Shown here one piece after another: positions 14,735 to 23,109 of a stretch of 36,960 nucleotides of DNA (the stretch's first letter is position 1; each line of letters starts with the position of its first letter). Both the position numbers and the translations under genes were made by a program. The notes below the pieces were generated by a model, which was not told the DNA's origin, ran no database searches, and was given only the letters and a program-made list of their open reading frames with translations. Location: positions 1 through 36,960 of IMG/VR virus record IMGVR_UViG_3300027848_000054. The stretch is one strand, 5' to 3'. This DNA comes from a virus.

Positions 14735-15274
14735 ATGAGCATCCAAACAGACATTGCGTCCCTCGCGGAAAACACTCTTGCGATCAACCAAGTTGTCGAG
14801 GGTGACAACACCACCACCGTCACAACGCCGGAGGGGAACAGCATTAAGAGCGTCGCCAAGACCATCTTGGAAGGTTCTGACGCCATGGCGGCGGCGGTTG
14901 TCACCATGGAGAATGATGGGGCTGGGGCGGTTGCCTTGGCCGAAGCTGAAAAAGATGCGGCCATTGTTGCAAAAGATGCGGCGGAAACCGCCCAAGCAGG
15001 CGCGGAAGCTGCACAAGCGGCGGTGTCAATTCTTAGTTATCCGAGCGTGACTGCTCTTACCGGCGGGGGTGCCACCGCACTTGATGGACAGTCAACCTTT
15101 GCTTTAGGCTCTCCCGTAATTGTCACCAGCACCATTGTGGTTCTCACCTATGGCCGGGTCGGTCAATGGTGGAAACTTATCGCCGGGACCGACGCCGAAA
15201 GCACCGGCACCGGAGTTGTCCGGCCCGATGATTATGACGCCTCAACCAATGCCCGTATCTGGGTCCAACTCTAA
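14735..15274 (+). CDS. Tail appendage protein with Ala-rich coiled coil
   Basis: 179 residues. The N-terminal half has low-complexity segments and then a long Ala/Glu-rich helix (about residues 47-97, for example AVALAEAEKDAAIVAKDAAE) that is probably a trimeric coiled coil. The C-terminal half is beta-rich (TALTGGGATALDGQ, TIVVLTYGRVGQWWKLIAGT), resembling the last domain of short fibre proteins that read out Trp-rich beta modules. It lies next to the long fibre gene. A connecting or auxiliary fibre role is inferred. Confidence 0.6.
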   Translation: MSIQTDIASLAENTLAINQVVEGDNTTTVTTPEGNSIKSVAKTILEGSDAMAAAVVTMENDGAGAVALAEAEKDAAIVAKDAAETAQAGAEAAQAAVSILSYPSVTALTGGGATALDGQSTFALGSPVIVTSTIVVLTYGRVGQWWKLIAGTDAESTGTGVVRPDDYDASTNARIWVQL

Positions 15275-15281
15275 AAATCTT

Positions 15282-17222
15282 ATGAAGCGTTTCCTAGCCC
15301 TTTTCCTCCTTTCTGCCCCCTTCCTACTTGGGCAGAATATCAATGTCCAAGCAGATGCGTCCACCGGCCTCCTTTGGCGGCCCGCCGCGATATTCTCGGG
15401 CAACGATATTCCCACGGAGACAACGATTGACGGGTGGTTTGCCGATCCCTCAACCAACGCCTCCTTTGTCGCCTCCGCTTGGCGCACCGATCTTGGGCTC
15501 GTGATCGGCACCGACGTGCAGGCCTACGCCGCAGTCCTCGCCGGGACGACAGCGAGTTACACCTCGGCGGAAGAAACTAAACTCTCCGGGATCGAAACCG
15601 CCGCCGACGTTACTGACACGGCCAACGTCACAGCAGCAGGAGCATTAATGGACAGCGAAGTGGATGCGGATTTGAAAACCCTTTCGCTCCCCGCGACCAC
15701 GACTATCTCCGCATTCGGCGCGACGATTATTGATGATGCAGCAGCCACCAACGTCCGGGCTACTCTCGGCGTTGACGCCGCAGGAACAGACAACTCGACA
15801 GATGTTACCTTGGCGGGAACAGGCACTTATTTATCGCTTGCGGGACAAGCTCTTACAGTCGATCCGATCACCGAATCAGACATCTCTGACCTCACACACA
15901 CCACGCAGGCAACCCGCGCCAGCCTCGGCCTCGACACGACAGACACAGTTGGTTTCAGCAACTTATCAGGCACTAACACGGGCGATCAAAATGCCGCCGG
16001 TGTATCGGTAGCAGCAACGCCCTCAGATTACACGGCAGCCAGTGCTAATGTTGAATCGCACCTCGCCGGGATTGATACAGCGCTAGGCTCTATCACATCG
16101 GGCGTGCCGGATGGAGACAAGGGCGATATTACCGTTTCATCTTCAGGCACTGTTTGGACTTTGGACGATTCCTTTCAGCCACTTGATTCTGCCCTTACAA
16201 ACACCACAGCGAGCTACACCACCGCCGAGGAGACCAAACTATCAGGGATCGAAACCGCCGCCGACGTTACTGACACGGCTAACGTCACAGCAGCGGGCGC
16301 TTTAATGGATTCCGAAGTGGATGCGGATATAAAGACACTTACAATTGCAGCCAGCTCCTCCATATCCGGCACAAACACGGGCGATCAGACTACAGTTACA
16401 GGCAACGCTGGGACGGCGACGACTCTCCAAACGGCACGCACAATCGGAGGGTCTTCTTTTGATGGCAGTGCAAATGTAACCAGCTTCCCAGCTCCTGGAG
16501 CAATCGGTGGAACAACTCCAAGCACGGGTGACTTTACTACGCTGAGTGCAACTGGTGACACTACTATTAGCGGTAACGTGGGTATCGGCCGCGATCCTAT
16601 CGTTGATCAAACAGTGGTGATACAGGCAACATCGGGGGATAATGCGCTCAATGTTACCAATTCGACTGCCACTGTTAATTGGCTAAAGATCGATGGGACC
16701 GGTAAGGTGGTTATGAATGGGGATGATGTTAGTATCGGCAATGATCTCTTCGTCACTGGCGCACTATCCAAAGGCTCGGGATCATTTAGGATCGCACATC
16801 CATTAGAGGCCAAAAAGGCCACTCACAAATTGGTCCACAGTTTTATCGAGGGGCCTCGGGCCGACCTGATCTATCGGGGCAAAGTTAGTTTGGTTAATGG
16901 CACGGCGTCGGTAAACATTGATGAGGCCGCCACAATGACCGAGGGCACGTTCCAGGTGTTGTGCCGCGATGTGCAGTCCTTTACAAGTAATGAGAGCGAC
17001 TTTGGCGCGGTGCGCGGGTCTGTAAGCGGGAATATCCTTACGGTCACCGCTGAGGACAACCAAAGCACCGCCGTTATCTCTTGGATGGTTATTGGCGAGC
17101 GCCAAGATCCGCATATCAAGGCAACGGGATGGACGGATGAAGACGGTCACGTGATCGTCGAACCCCTTAACGATGCCCTAGACGCCAGAGTCAAAACCCT
17201 CAAAATCCTCGAAGCCAAATAA
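15282..17222 (+). CDS. Tail fibre-like protein with an N-terminal signal-peptide-like segment
   Basis: 646 residues from the ATG at 15282, which begins after the preceding stop; longer upstream starts overlap that gene in another frame. Residues 1-16 (MKRFLALFLLSAPFLL) look like a Sec signal: basic, then hydrophobic. The next part reads NINVQADASTGLLWRPA, followed by Thr/Ala/Ser/Asp-rich repeats, including two near-identical copies of about 46 residues around SGIETAADVTDTANVTAAGA, and Gly-Thr-Asn-Thr-Gly-Asp segments. The C-terminal domain (SGSFRIAHPLEAKKATHKLV, YRGKVSLVNGTASVN, ISWMVIGERQDPHI) is common at the ends of environmental phage fibres. It probably binds host receptors. A signal peptide on a virion protein is unusual; see findings. 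Confidence 0.78.
   Translation: MKRFLALFLLSAPFLLGQNINVQADASTGLLWRPAAIFSGNDIPTETTIDGWFADPSTNASFVASAWRTDLGLVIGTDVQAYAAVLAGTTASYTSAEETKLSGIETAADVTDTANVTAAGALMDSEVDADLKTLSLPATTTISAFGATIIDDAAATNVRATLGVDAAGTDNSTDVTLAGTGTYLSLAGQALTVDPITESDISDLTHTTQATRASLGLDTTDTVGFSNLSGTNTGDQNAAGVSVAATPSDYTAASANVESHLAGIDTALGSITSGVPDGDKGDITVSSSGTVWTLDDSFQPLDSALTNTTASYTTAEETKLSGIETAADVTDTANVTAAGALMDSEVDADIKTLTIAASSSISGTNTGDQTTVTGNAGTATTLQTARTIGGSSFDGSANVTSFPAPGAIGGTTPSTGDFTTLSATGDTTISGNVGIGRDPIVDQTVVIQATSGDNALNVTNSTATVNWLKIDGTGKVVMNGDDVSIGNDLFVTGALSKGSGSFRIAHPLEAKKATHKLVHSFIEGPRADLIYRGKVSLVNGTASVNIDEAATMTEGTFQVLCRDVQSFTSNESDFGAVRGSVSGNILTVTAEDNQSTAVISWMVIGERQDPHIKATGWTDEDGHVIVEPLNDALDARVKTLKILEAK
15546..16340 (+). repeat. 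Two direct repeats within the fibre gene
   Basis: Copies at about 15546-15683 and 16203-16340 (138 bp each) encode almost the same 46 residues. They share an exact 35-bp stretch beginning gggatcgaaaccgccgccga. The high DNA identity between them suggests recent duplication or recombination between copies. Confidence 0.8.
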
Positions 17223-17227
17223 TTCCC

Positions 17228-17701
17228 ATGAAAAAAATAATGTTACTTGCGGCCATGTTTGCCGTCTTTTTTACTGGTTGCCAATCGGTAAACCCAACGG
17301 CGAAAGCCGTTTTCCGTCTCGGTCTTCGCGCCGCTGTTTACGCGGTGGTTTCCAACAACCCTCAGATGAAACCCTATGTCTCAACCCTTGGGGCGGTGTT
17401 CGCGGCCCCGGAAGAGGCCACAAGCCCCGCGCGGGTAGAGGCTAGAGTCCTAGCTGCGCTAGATAATGTTGGGGGACTAGACGCCACACAGCGGGCAATG
17501 ATTGCTCCTTTGGTGACTGAGGCTCTGACCTTTTACGCGGAAGTTTATGAAGCCAACCTGAACAACCTTGCTGATTCCGACTACCGGGCAATTTTGGTCC
17601 AGATTGGCGAGACTATGGAAGCGGCGGTTGCCTTCAGTGTTGACGGGCCAGCGGACGTTTTTGTTTTGCAAACTCCCGCTGGTATTGTGCAAATTGAATA
17701 G
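17228..17701 (+). CDS. Phage lipoprotein, function unknown
   Basis: 157 residues. The N-terminus KKIMLLAAMFAVFFTGC is a lipoprotein signal peptide with lipobox F-T-G-C (Cys18). The mature part is helical and Ala-rich, with no recognised domain. It starts five bases after the fibre stop and is followed by the MOA-like protein without a gap, in a small cluster of exported proteins. Possible roles are lysis, outer-membrane disruption, or blocking of superinfection. The sequence does not decide between these. Confidence 0.8.
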   Translation: MKKIMLLAAMFAVFFTGCQSVNPTAKAVFRLGLRAAVYAVVSNNPQMKPYVSTLGAVFAAPEEATSPARVEARVLAALDNVGGLDATQRAMIAPLVTEALTFYAEVYEANLNNLADSDYRAILVQIGETMEAAVAFSVDGPADVFVLQTPAGIVQIE

Positions 17702-18145
17702 ATGGAAAAGCTTACTAACCTTGGGCTTAGAGCAGCAGTCAAAATGGTTGCACCCAATGCTAAAGTTTACGCTCCTGACCGGGACTATTCTTTGCCGACC
17801 CTGCATTGGCTCCTAAAGGTTTTTTTCCCGTGGTTCCAAGCGGAGATGTTTCGCATTGTGGCTAATAAATGGGACAAGCGTTTTGATTGTGACAACTTCG
17901 CTCAATTCTTTTCAGCTTGGGCAGCGGTGTCCCATTGGTCGGCGGATAAACAACCCGGGCACCCCGAAGGCTTGGCGGTTGGGGAATGTTGGTATAAGTT
18001 AGATTCAGGCGGGGGTCACGCGATCAATGTCATCGTGACTGAGGAGGACGGGGAGCAAGTGGTTGTCCCCATTGAGCCCCAGAATGGGAAACGGCTTGAA
18101 CTTTCTCAAACGGAACTCCATTCCATATGGCTGGTGAAATTCTAA
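17702..18145 (+). CDS. Papain-like cysteine peptidase-like protein (MOA C-terminal domain type)
   Basis: 147 residues. Residues 57-65 include KRFDCDNFAQFF, with Cys in the D-C-D-N-F-A motif. A later GGGHAINVIV gives a His, and VVVPIEPQNGKRL gives the I-E-P-Q motif. Cys, then His, then Glu/Asn in this spacing recalls the cysteine-protease-like domain of Marasmius oreades agglutinin and related phage proteins. The N-terminus has an amphipathic segment (LPTLHWLLKVFFPWFQAEMF). By neighbourhood (lipoprotein before, small lipoprotein and membrane protein after) it could be the lysis enzyme, but the substrate is unknown. No signal peptide is seen. Confidence 0.6.
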   Translation: MEKLTNLGLRAAVKMVAPNAKVYAPDRDYSLPTLHWLLKVFFPWFQAEMFRIVANKWDKRFDCDNFAQFFSAWAAVSHWSADKQPGHPEGLAVGECWYKLDSGGGHAINVIVTEEDGEQVVVPIEPQNGKRLELSQTELHSIWLVKF

Positions 18146-18146
18146 C

Positions 18147-18245
18147 ATGAAACGCTTTTTACAAATCCTCGTTGTGTGTATTGCAATATCGTTAACTGGT
18201 TGCGCTACTACCAACACACCCCCACCGCCCGAATATGTCCAATGA
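18147..18245 (+). CDS. Very small lipoprotein, probable outer-membrane spanin
   Basis: 32 residues: signal peptide KRFLQILVVCIAISLTGC with lipobox L-T-G-C (Cys19), leaving a mature lipopeptide of only 14 residues that contains four consecutive Pro. The Pro-rich lipidated tail resembles Rz1-type o-spanins, though it is much shorter than typical ones. The stop TGA overlaps the ATG of the next gene (ATGA). The downstream membrane coiled-coil protein would be its inner-membrane partner. Confidence 0.65.
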   Translation: MKRFLQILVVCIAISLTGCATTNTPPPPEYVQ

Positions 18246-18694
18246 ACACAGCAACCAATAATGATAGGGTGTCGTGGACGGCGGTTGGTGTCATCATTGC
18301 GGTTTTGGCCCTCTGCGTTACAATCGGCGGTTTCGGGTTAACCGTGATAAGTGGTATCCGTAGTTCAGAGTTTTCGCTGTCGAAAAAGATCACAGATGGG
18401 GACGCGGTATTGACCGAAAAAATCAATGTGATCCAAAACCAATTGGGAATTGTGATGTCTTCACAAATTCGAGACTTGCCGCAAAGAATTGCATTACTTG
18501 AGCAAGCCTCCGATCAAAAATATAAGCAGTCCGATGCCGATTCGCGGCAAATGGTGGAGTCCGCCGAGTTCAAGGCAATTTGGAAAGAGATTGAGCGTTT
18601 GAGGGCAATGGAGGAATTGGGACACGCTGAAATAAAAGCTTGGCTTCAAAGGGTGCGGGATGATTTCGCAATACGCGTCAAGGAGGCGGGCTAA
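18242..18694 (+). CDS. Membrane protein with periplasmic coiled coil, probable i-spanin or holin-like
   Basis: 150 residues from the ATG at 18242. One transmembrane segment lies at residues 11-35 (WTAVGVIIAVLALCVTIGGF and onward), followed by about 110 residues of helix with heptad-like hydrophobics (KITDGDAVLTEKINVIQNQ, then FKAIWKEIERLRAMEELGH). One N-terminal membrane helix plus a long coiled coil is the i-spanin design, and the overlapping lipoprotein upstream would be its partner. In lambda the order is i-spanin then o-spanin, so the order here is reversed. A holin role cannot be excluded. Confidence 0.6.
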   Translation: MNTATNNDRVSWTAVGVIIAVLALCVTIGGFGLTVISGIRSSEFSLSKKITDGDAVLTEKINVIQNQLGIVMSSQIRDLPQRIALLEQASDQKYKQSDADSRQMVESAEFKAIWKEIERLRAMEELGHAEIKAWLQRVRDDFAIRVKEAG

Positions 18695-18697
18695 TTT

Positions 18698-19210
18698 ATG
18701 TCTGTCACTTCCCCATATTCTGAGGCCTATAAAGAGGCTCTTGCGAGCGTCACAAAAAACAACCCAATTGTCGAAACGCTGGCCATTACCCATGCGGACG
18801 AATCACCGATTTACATTGTCAACGGCTTTGATGATTTTACAGCATTTCTTGAAGACGGCGTAACAGAGGTGACTTTCTTAGCTGGTCATTTCAGTTTGCG
18901 CTTCCCCTCCAAGGATTCCGGCGGTGTCCCGCAGCTATCAATTGCAATCAGCAATGCCGACAACTTGGTTGGTGAGTATATTGAGCGGGTCAAGTATTCG
19001 CAAAAAGCGATCTCATTGGTGTTCCGCCCTTACCTTTCGGATGACACCACCGAGCCTCAAATGGATCCACCTTTGACCCTGCAAATGCGGGACGTTGAGT
19101 TGTCATTATTCCAAGCGACTGGCCGGGCAGTTTTTGCCCGCGACTTACGAAACACAATGGTCCCGAAAGAAAAATACACGCGGACGCGGTTCTCTTCCTT
19201 GGGCGAATGA
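18698..19210 (+). CDS. Minor tail protein, DUF1833 family
   Basis: 170 residues. The N-terminus SPYSEAYKEALAS and the beta-rich body (ETLAITHADESPIYIVNGFD, then VPQLSIAISNADN and LVFRPYLSDD) match DUF1833, a phage family found next to the lambda K-like peptidase and J-like hub. It is likely a tail-tip component equivalent to lambda gpM/gpL. It is encoded just after the membrane coiled-coil gene and overlaps the peptidase gene by four bases, so the lysis-like cluster was inserted within the tail operon. Confidence 0.8.
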   Translation: MSVTSPYSEAYKEALASVTKNNPIVETLAITHADESPIYIVNGFDDFTAFLEDGVTEVTFLAGHFSLRFPSKDSGGVPQLSIAISNADNLVGEYIERVKYSQKAISLVFRPYLSDDTTEPQMDPPLTLQMRDVELSLFQATGRAVFARDLRNTMVPKEKYTRTRFSSLGE

Positions 19211-19620
19211 AACCGGGTGAATGGGTGGTTGACGTGTTGGGTAAACCTTGGGTTCCGGGTGGGCGCGGCCCGGATGAATTTGATTGCTACGGGCTTTTAT
19301 GGTGGGTTCAAAAGAAATATTTTGGGCAAACCCTTCCAGACTTCGCCGGGGTAAACCCAGTTTCAATGGGCGGATTGAAGGATGAGTTTGAGGCGGGCTT
19401 GGGTGAGTGGGAGCCAATCCCCGAACCAATTGAGGGTTGCGGGGTGGCCTTGTCCCGCAAATGGCGGTTCGTCCACCATTGCGGGGTTTACACAACCGCC
19501 AATCGTGGGTTGGTAGTAGATGCACCGGATGGCGGGAGAGTAAATGCCCAAACACTTCAAAGCTTGCGGGTGATGGGTTGGAAACGCATAGAATACTTTG
19601 TTCACAAGCCAAAACCATGA
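19207..19620 (+). CDS. NlpC/P60-like tail peptidase (lambda gpK type)
   Basis: 137 residues. The N-terminal GPDEFDCYGLLWWVQ carries the catalytic Cys in a D-C-x-G-L motif, and FVHHCGVYT carries the His. With VVDAPDGGRV downstream, this is the NlpC/P60 fold. In tails this enzyme degrades peptidoglycan at entry or processes the tip. The ATG overlaps the DUF1833 stop, and its own stop overlaps the start of the J-like gene (ATGA). Confidence 0.85.
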   Translation: MKPGEWVVDVLGKPWVPGGRGPDEFDCYGLLWWVQKKYFGQTLPDFAGVNPVSMGGLKDEFEAGLGEWEPIPEPIEGCGVALSRKWRFVHHCGVYTTANRGLVVDAPDGGRVNAQTLQSLRVMGWKRIEYFVHKPKP

Positions 19621-22600
19621 TTTCAATTGTCTATTCTCTTAACCCATTTGACCCGGAAGCGCGGGAGCATTCCGAGATGGAAGCTGGGAAATCCATTTTA
19701 GATTGGGTGGGGTCACGGTTCCCGGAAGATTTAAACTTCCCTTTGCCCACGGTGGCGCTTGTGAACGGGGAACCATGGTTGCGGGAAAGTTGGGTCAAGC
19801 CTTTACCCGACAACGCCAAAGTCGAATTCATCTCCCAATCAGGTTGGGCCATTGCCATACGGATTGTGGTAGCGTTAGTTGTGGGGGCGGTTGCCACGGT
19901 TTTGCTCACGCCCTCAATCCCCGAAGCACCGCAAACCCCCGGAACCATTGGCGACCCAGACCCGGTCTACTCAATCACCGGCCAAAGAAATAAAATCCGG
20001 CTCAACTCTGTGATCGAAGACCCCTATGGGCTAAATCGCCTTTGGCCCTCCAAAGCGGCTCGCGAATACACTAAATTTATAGATAATGAACAAGAGATTT
20101 ATATCCTGCTTTGTCTTGGCCAAGGGTATTATGATTTAGCCAGCGCGGTTGTCCAAATTGAAGATACTTTGATTTCGAGTTTTGAGGATATAGAATACGA
20201 ATTTTATGAGCCGGGCGAAGATGTCACCCTATTCCCGGACAATGTCGTCACATCCGGGGAAGTTTCAAACACCACACTTTTCGGAACAAATGAGCCAGAA
20301 TTTGGTGACTGGATTGGGCCATTTGCGGCCAATGGTTCCGGGACGGACGCGGTCAAAATTGAAGTGGATTTGGTCTTTCCAAGCGGGCTCTATACCACAG
20401 ATGACGACGGCGGGCTATCCACCATCAATGTCACAGTGTCGGTTGAGTATCGGGAAATCACTGACGCTGGGGTGCCCGCTGGCGCGGGGGCTTGGTCAAC
20501 GCTTTCCTCCTTTTCCAAGACCCTGAAAACAAACACCCCGCAGCGGTTTACGGTCTCGGCTACAGTTTCGGCGGCACGGTATGAGGTAAGGGCCAAGAGG
20601 ACAAACACAGCCAACATTGGGGACGATGCCCACCGCTATGTCGAGACGGTCAAATGGGTAGGCTTGCGGGCGTTCCTGCCGTCAACCCGTGACTATGGAG
20701 ACATCACATTGCTTGCAGTCAAAGCGCGGGCGTCAAACAATCTCAATGGCAATAGTTCAAACCGGATCAATGTCATTGCGAAACGTAATTTGCCAGTGTG
20801 GAACGGCTCCGCTTGGTCAACCGCTCCCTTCACGCCAACGCGGTCTGTTGTTTGGGCTTTTTGTAATGCGTTCAGGGCCGAATACAACGGGGACTTGGCT
20901 GACTCATTCTTACCCCTCGCAGACCTGTTGAGCCTAAACACCGAACTCGAAAATGCAGGGCTCTATTTTGACCATGTTTTTGATTCCACATTGTCTCTTT
21001 GGGACATGGCAACAGTGATTGCTAAAGCTGGCCTTTGTATCCCGCTCCCCGTTGGGGCGCAGGTCACTTTGGTCAAGGATGAGGAGCAAACCACACCCGT
21101 TGCGATTTTCACCAAGGAAAACATGGTTGAGGGGTCCTTTTCGATCTCATATCGGCTTTACACCGAAGACGAATTTGACGGGGTTGAAGTCGAGTATATT
21201 GACCCAACCACCTACAACAAGGAAGTGGTTGTCTACCCAGATAACACACCCACCAATCCCAAGCAAATCAAAGCGATTGGCGTGCACGACCGGACACGGT
21301 CTTGGCGGATTGGGGGGAGAGAATTTGAGATGACCCAACGCCGCCGGGCGGTGGTTTCATTCCGAACTGGCAAAGAGGGGGACATTCCCAATTTTAACTC
21401 CTTGATTTTGGTCAACCATGACATTTTACCCTCCGGTCAGTCCGGCCGGGTCATGTCCATTTCGGGGACCACCATCACCACCAACACAATTTTTGATTTT
21501 TCCGCTGGGGGTGGTCACTCAATTGCTTTCAGGAGTGCCACGGGTGACGAAGTGGGACCTTTTGTAGTCACGGCGGGCACAGAGTCCAATCAAGTTGAGT
21601 TACCCGGGTTATTGACCGCACCACAAGCCGCCGCCAAACTCCTCGCCCGTTTGCCGAGTGGTGACACCCAAGAAAAAACCATTTTTGCCTTTGGCCCAAC
21701 CGCAACCTATACCCGCCGGTGCAAGGTGTCTCGGATTGCCCCAAGCAATGGCGAAGAATTTGAGGTTGAGGCCATTGAAGAGGACGCAACAATCTATTCC
21801 CACGACGCGGAAGCCCCCTCAGCGGCGGGGGTAAATTCACTTCCGGGCAAAGCCCCTGATTTGCCAATTGTCACAGGGTTGGACATGCGGGATATCCCCG
21901 CCCGGACAACGCTGACCCAAGCCTTCTGGAACGCTGCCCTCGGGGCTAAGTATTATGTTGTCCAAGGGTCATCGGACAATATACAGTGGGCATTGCTCGG
22001 GACAACAACAGACACCTATTTCAATTTTACTAGCATCCCCGGAACATATTACATCCGAGTTGCTGGGGTCAACGTGGGCCAGGGACCTTGGATTTATGAT
22101 TCGGCAACCGTGGGAGACACCGCGGGAATTGATACTTCGGGAGCTTTGATTAACTCCACCGGCAATTTTACCGATTACCGATTTAAGCGTGCCGCCACTA
22201 TACCCACAACCCCAACCGGGAACACTCCAGCCGGTTGGACCGATGCGCCACCCGCCGCCGATGGCAACCCGTTGTGGGTGATTAAAGGACTCAAATCAAG
22301 CGCGGGTGTGCTCCAAGGTGTTTGGTCAACCCCCATCCAACTCGATGGCACCGATGGCAACTACCTTGACTATATTTTCAGACGATCGGCCACTATACCT
22401 ACCACCCCAACGGGAAACGGCTTGCCCTCCGGTTGGATCGGCGCACCCCCCGCCGCCGATGGCAACCCGCTCTGGTTCAGCACGGGGACAAAGACTACCG
22501 CCGACGTTTTGGTCGGTGCATGGTCAACCCCCGTCCAGCTTGACGGGATTGATGGGGTAGACGGGGACTCAGCTGACGTGGAGTACTCGGTTGATGGCTC

Positions 22601-23108
22601 CACACTCTGGCACGCCACCTTCGCGGGGGGATCCGACATTTATATGCGCGTGCGTATCGGCACCGGCACATGGAGCGACGCAATTCGCATTGTTGGCGAG
22701 GCGGGCGCAACGGGCGCAGCGGGTGACTCAATCACCGTGGAGTACTCGGTTGATGGCTCCACGAGCTGGCATACAACCTTTACAAGTGGGGATCTCTACA
22801 TGCGTCAAAAGGTTGGGGCAGGCGCGTGGAGTGCAGCGATCCGTATTGTCGGGGAGACGGGCGCAACCGGCCCAGCTCTCACCTACTCCCTTACGATCAA
22901 TTGGCACCCTAGTGGTCTGGGCACGGGCACCGGTGCCGGTAGCGGCCTCAACCCCGGGTCTTGGCGTGACATCGAAGCCCCGGCGACCGTGAGCGTCGAT
23001 AATTTCTTGCAATGGTCGGGTGATACCCCGCAACTCGAAGATGTAGCCACCGCCCGAGTAAACCGCGTGCTTATGGGTGGCAACCTCACCCTCACCGCCG
23101 ATTACTAA
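19617..23108 (+). CDS. Fused tail-tip protein: gpI-like N-domain plus gpJ-like host-specificity hub
   Basis: 1,163 residues from the ATG at 19617; an upstream in-frame start at 19437 lies inside the peptidase gene and is rejected. Residues 1-75 look like a ubiquitin-like beta-grasp domain (KSILDWVGSRFPEDLNFPLP, then VALVNGEPWL), followed by a hydrophobic Gly/Val stretch at 76-97. That is the layout of lambda gpI, here joined to the J protein. The J part has its usual N-core (NKIRLNSVIEDPYGLNRLWP), then VEVEYIDPTTYN-type repeats and fibronectin-like segments (AFWNAALGAKYYVVQGSSDN). The C-terminal 300 residues contain tandem repeats (PPAADGNPLW, WSTPIQLDG) and VEYSVDGST modules. This hub binds the host receptor. 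Confidence 0.88.
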   Translation: MISIVYSLNPFDPEAREHSEMEAGKSILDWVGSRFPEDLNFPLPTVALVNGEPWLRESWVKPLPDNAKVEFISQSGWAIAIRIVVALVVGAVATVLLTPSIPEAPQTPGTIGDPDPVYSITGQRNKIRLNSVIEDPYGLNRLWPSKAAREYTKFIDNEQEIYILLCLGQGYYDLASAVVQIEDTLISSFEDIEYEFYEPGEDVTLFPDNVVTSGEVSNTTLFGTNEPEFGDWIGPFAANGSGTDAVKIEVDLVFPSGLYTTDDDGGLSTINVTVSVEYREITDAGVPAGAGAWSTLSSFSKTLKTNTPQRFTVSATVSAARYEVRAKRTNTANIGDDAHRYVETVKWVGLRAFLPSTRDYGDITLLAVKARASNNLNGNSSNRINVIAKRNLPVWNGSAWSTAPFTPTRSVVWAFCNAFRAEYNGDLADSFLPLADLLSLNTELENAGLYFDHVFDSTLSLWDMATVIAKAGLCIPLPVGAQVTLVKDEEQTTPVAIFTKENMVEGSFSISYRLYTEDEFDGVEVEYIDPTTYNKEVVVYPDNTPTNPKQIKAIGVHDRTRSWRIGGREFEMTQRRRAVVSFRTGKEGDIPNFNSLILVNHDILPSGQSGRVMSISGTTITTNTIFDFSAGGGHSIAFRSATGDEVGPFVVTAGTESNQVELPGLLTAPQAAAKLLARLPSGDTQEKTIFAFGPTATYTRRCKVSRIAPSNGEEFEVEAIEEDATIYSHDAEAPSAAGVNSLPGKAPDLPIVTGLDMRDIPARTTLTQAFWNAALGAKYYVVQGSSDNIQWALLGTTTDTYFNFTSIPGTYYIRVAGVNVGQGPWIYDSATVGDTAGIDTSGALINSTGNFTDYRFKRAATIPTTPTGNTPAGWTDAPPAADGNPLWVIKGLKSSAGVLQGVWSTPIQLDGTDGNYLDYIFRRSATIPTTPTGNGLPSGWIGAPPAADGNPLWFSTGTKTTADVLVGAWSTPVQLDGIDGVDGDSADVEYSVDGSTLWHATFAGGSDIYMRVRIGTGTWSDAIRIVGEAGATGAAGDSITVEYSVDGSTSWHTTFTSGDLYMRQKVGAGAWSAAIRIVGETGATGPALTYSLTINWHPSGLGTGTGAGSGLNPGSWRDIEAPATVSVDNFLQWSGDTPQLEDVATARVNRVLMGGNLTLTADY
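22173..22880 (+). repeat. Tandem modules at the C-terminal end of the J-like gene
   Basis: Two copies of a 60-residue module start at 22173 and 22368 (both include PTTPTG and APPAADGNPLW). Two copies of a 50-residue module follow at about 22563 and 22719 (both include VEYSVDGST). An identical 26-bp stretch occurs at 22578 and 22737. Confidence 0.75.
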
Positions 23109-23109
23109 A

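Noticed and set aside
15120-15281. Upstream extension of the fibre gene
   Set aside because: It overlaps the preceding gene in another frame. The ATG at 15282 follows that gene's stop and begins a clear hydrophobic leader.
19437-19616. Upstream extension of the J-like gene
   Set aside because: It overlaps the peptidase gene. The ATG at 19617 overlaps its stop in the usual coupled way.
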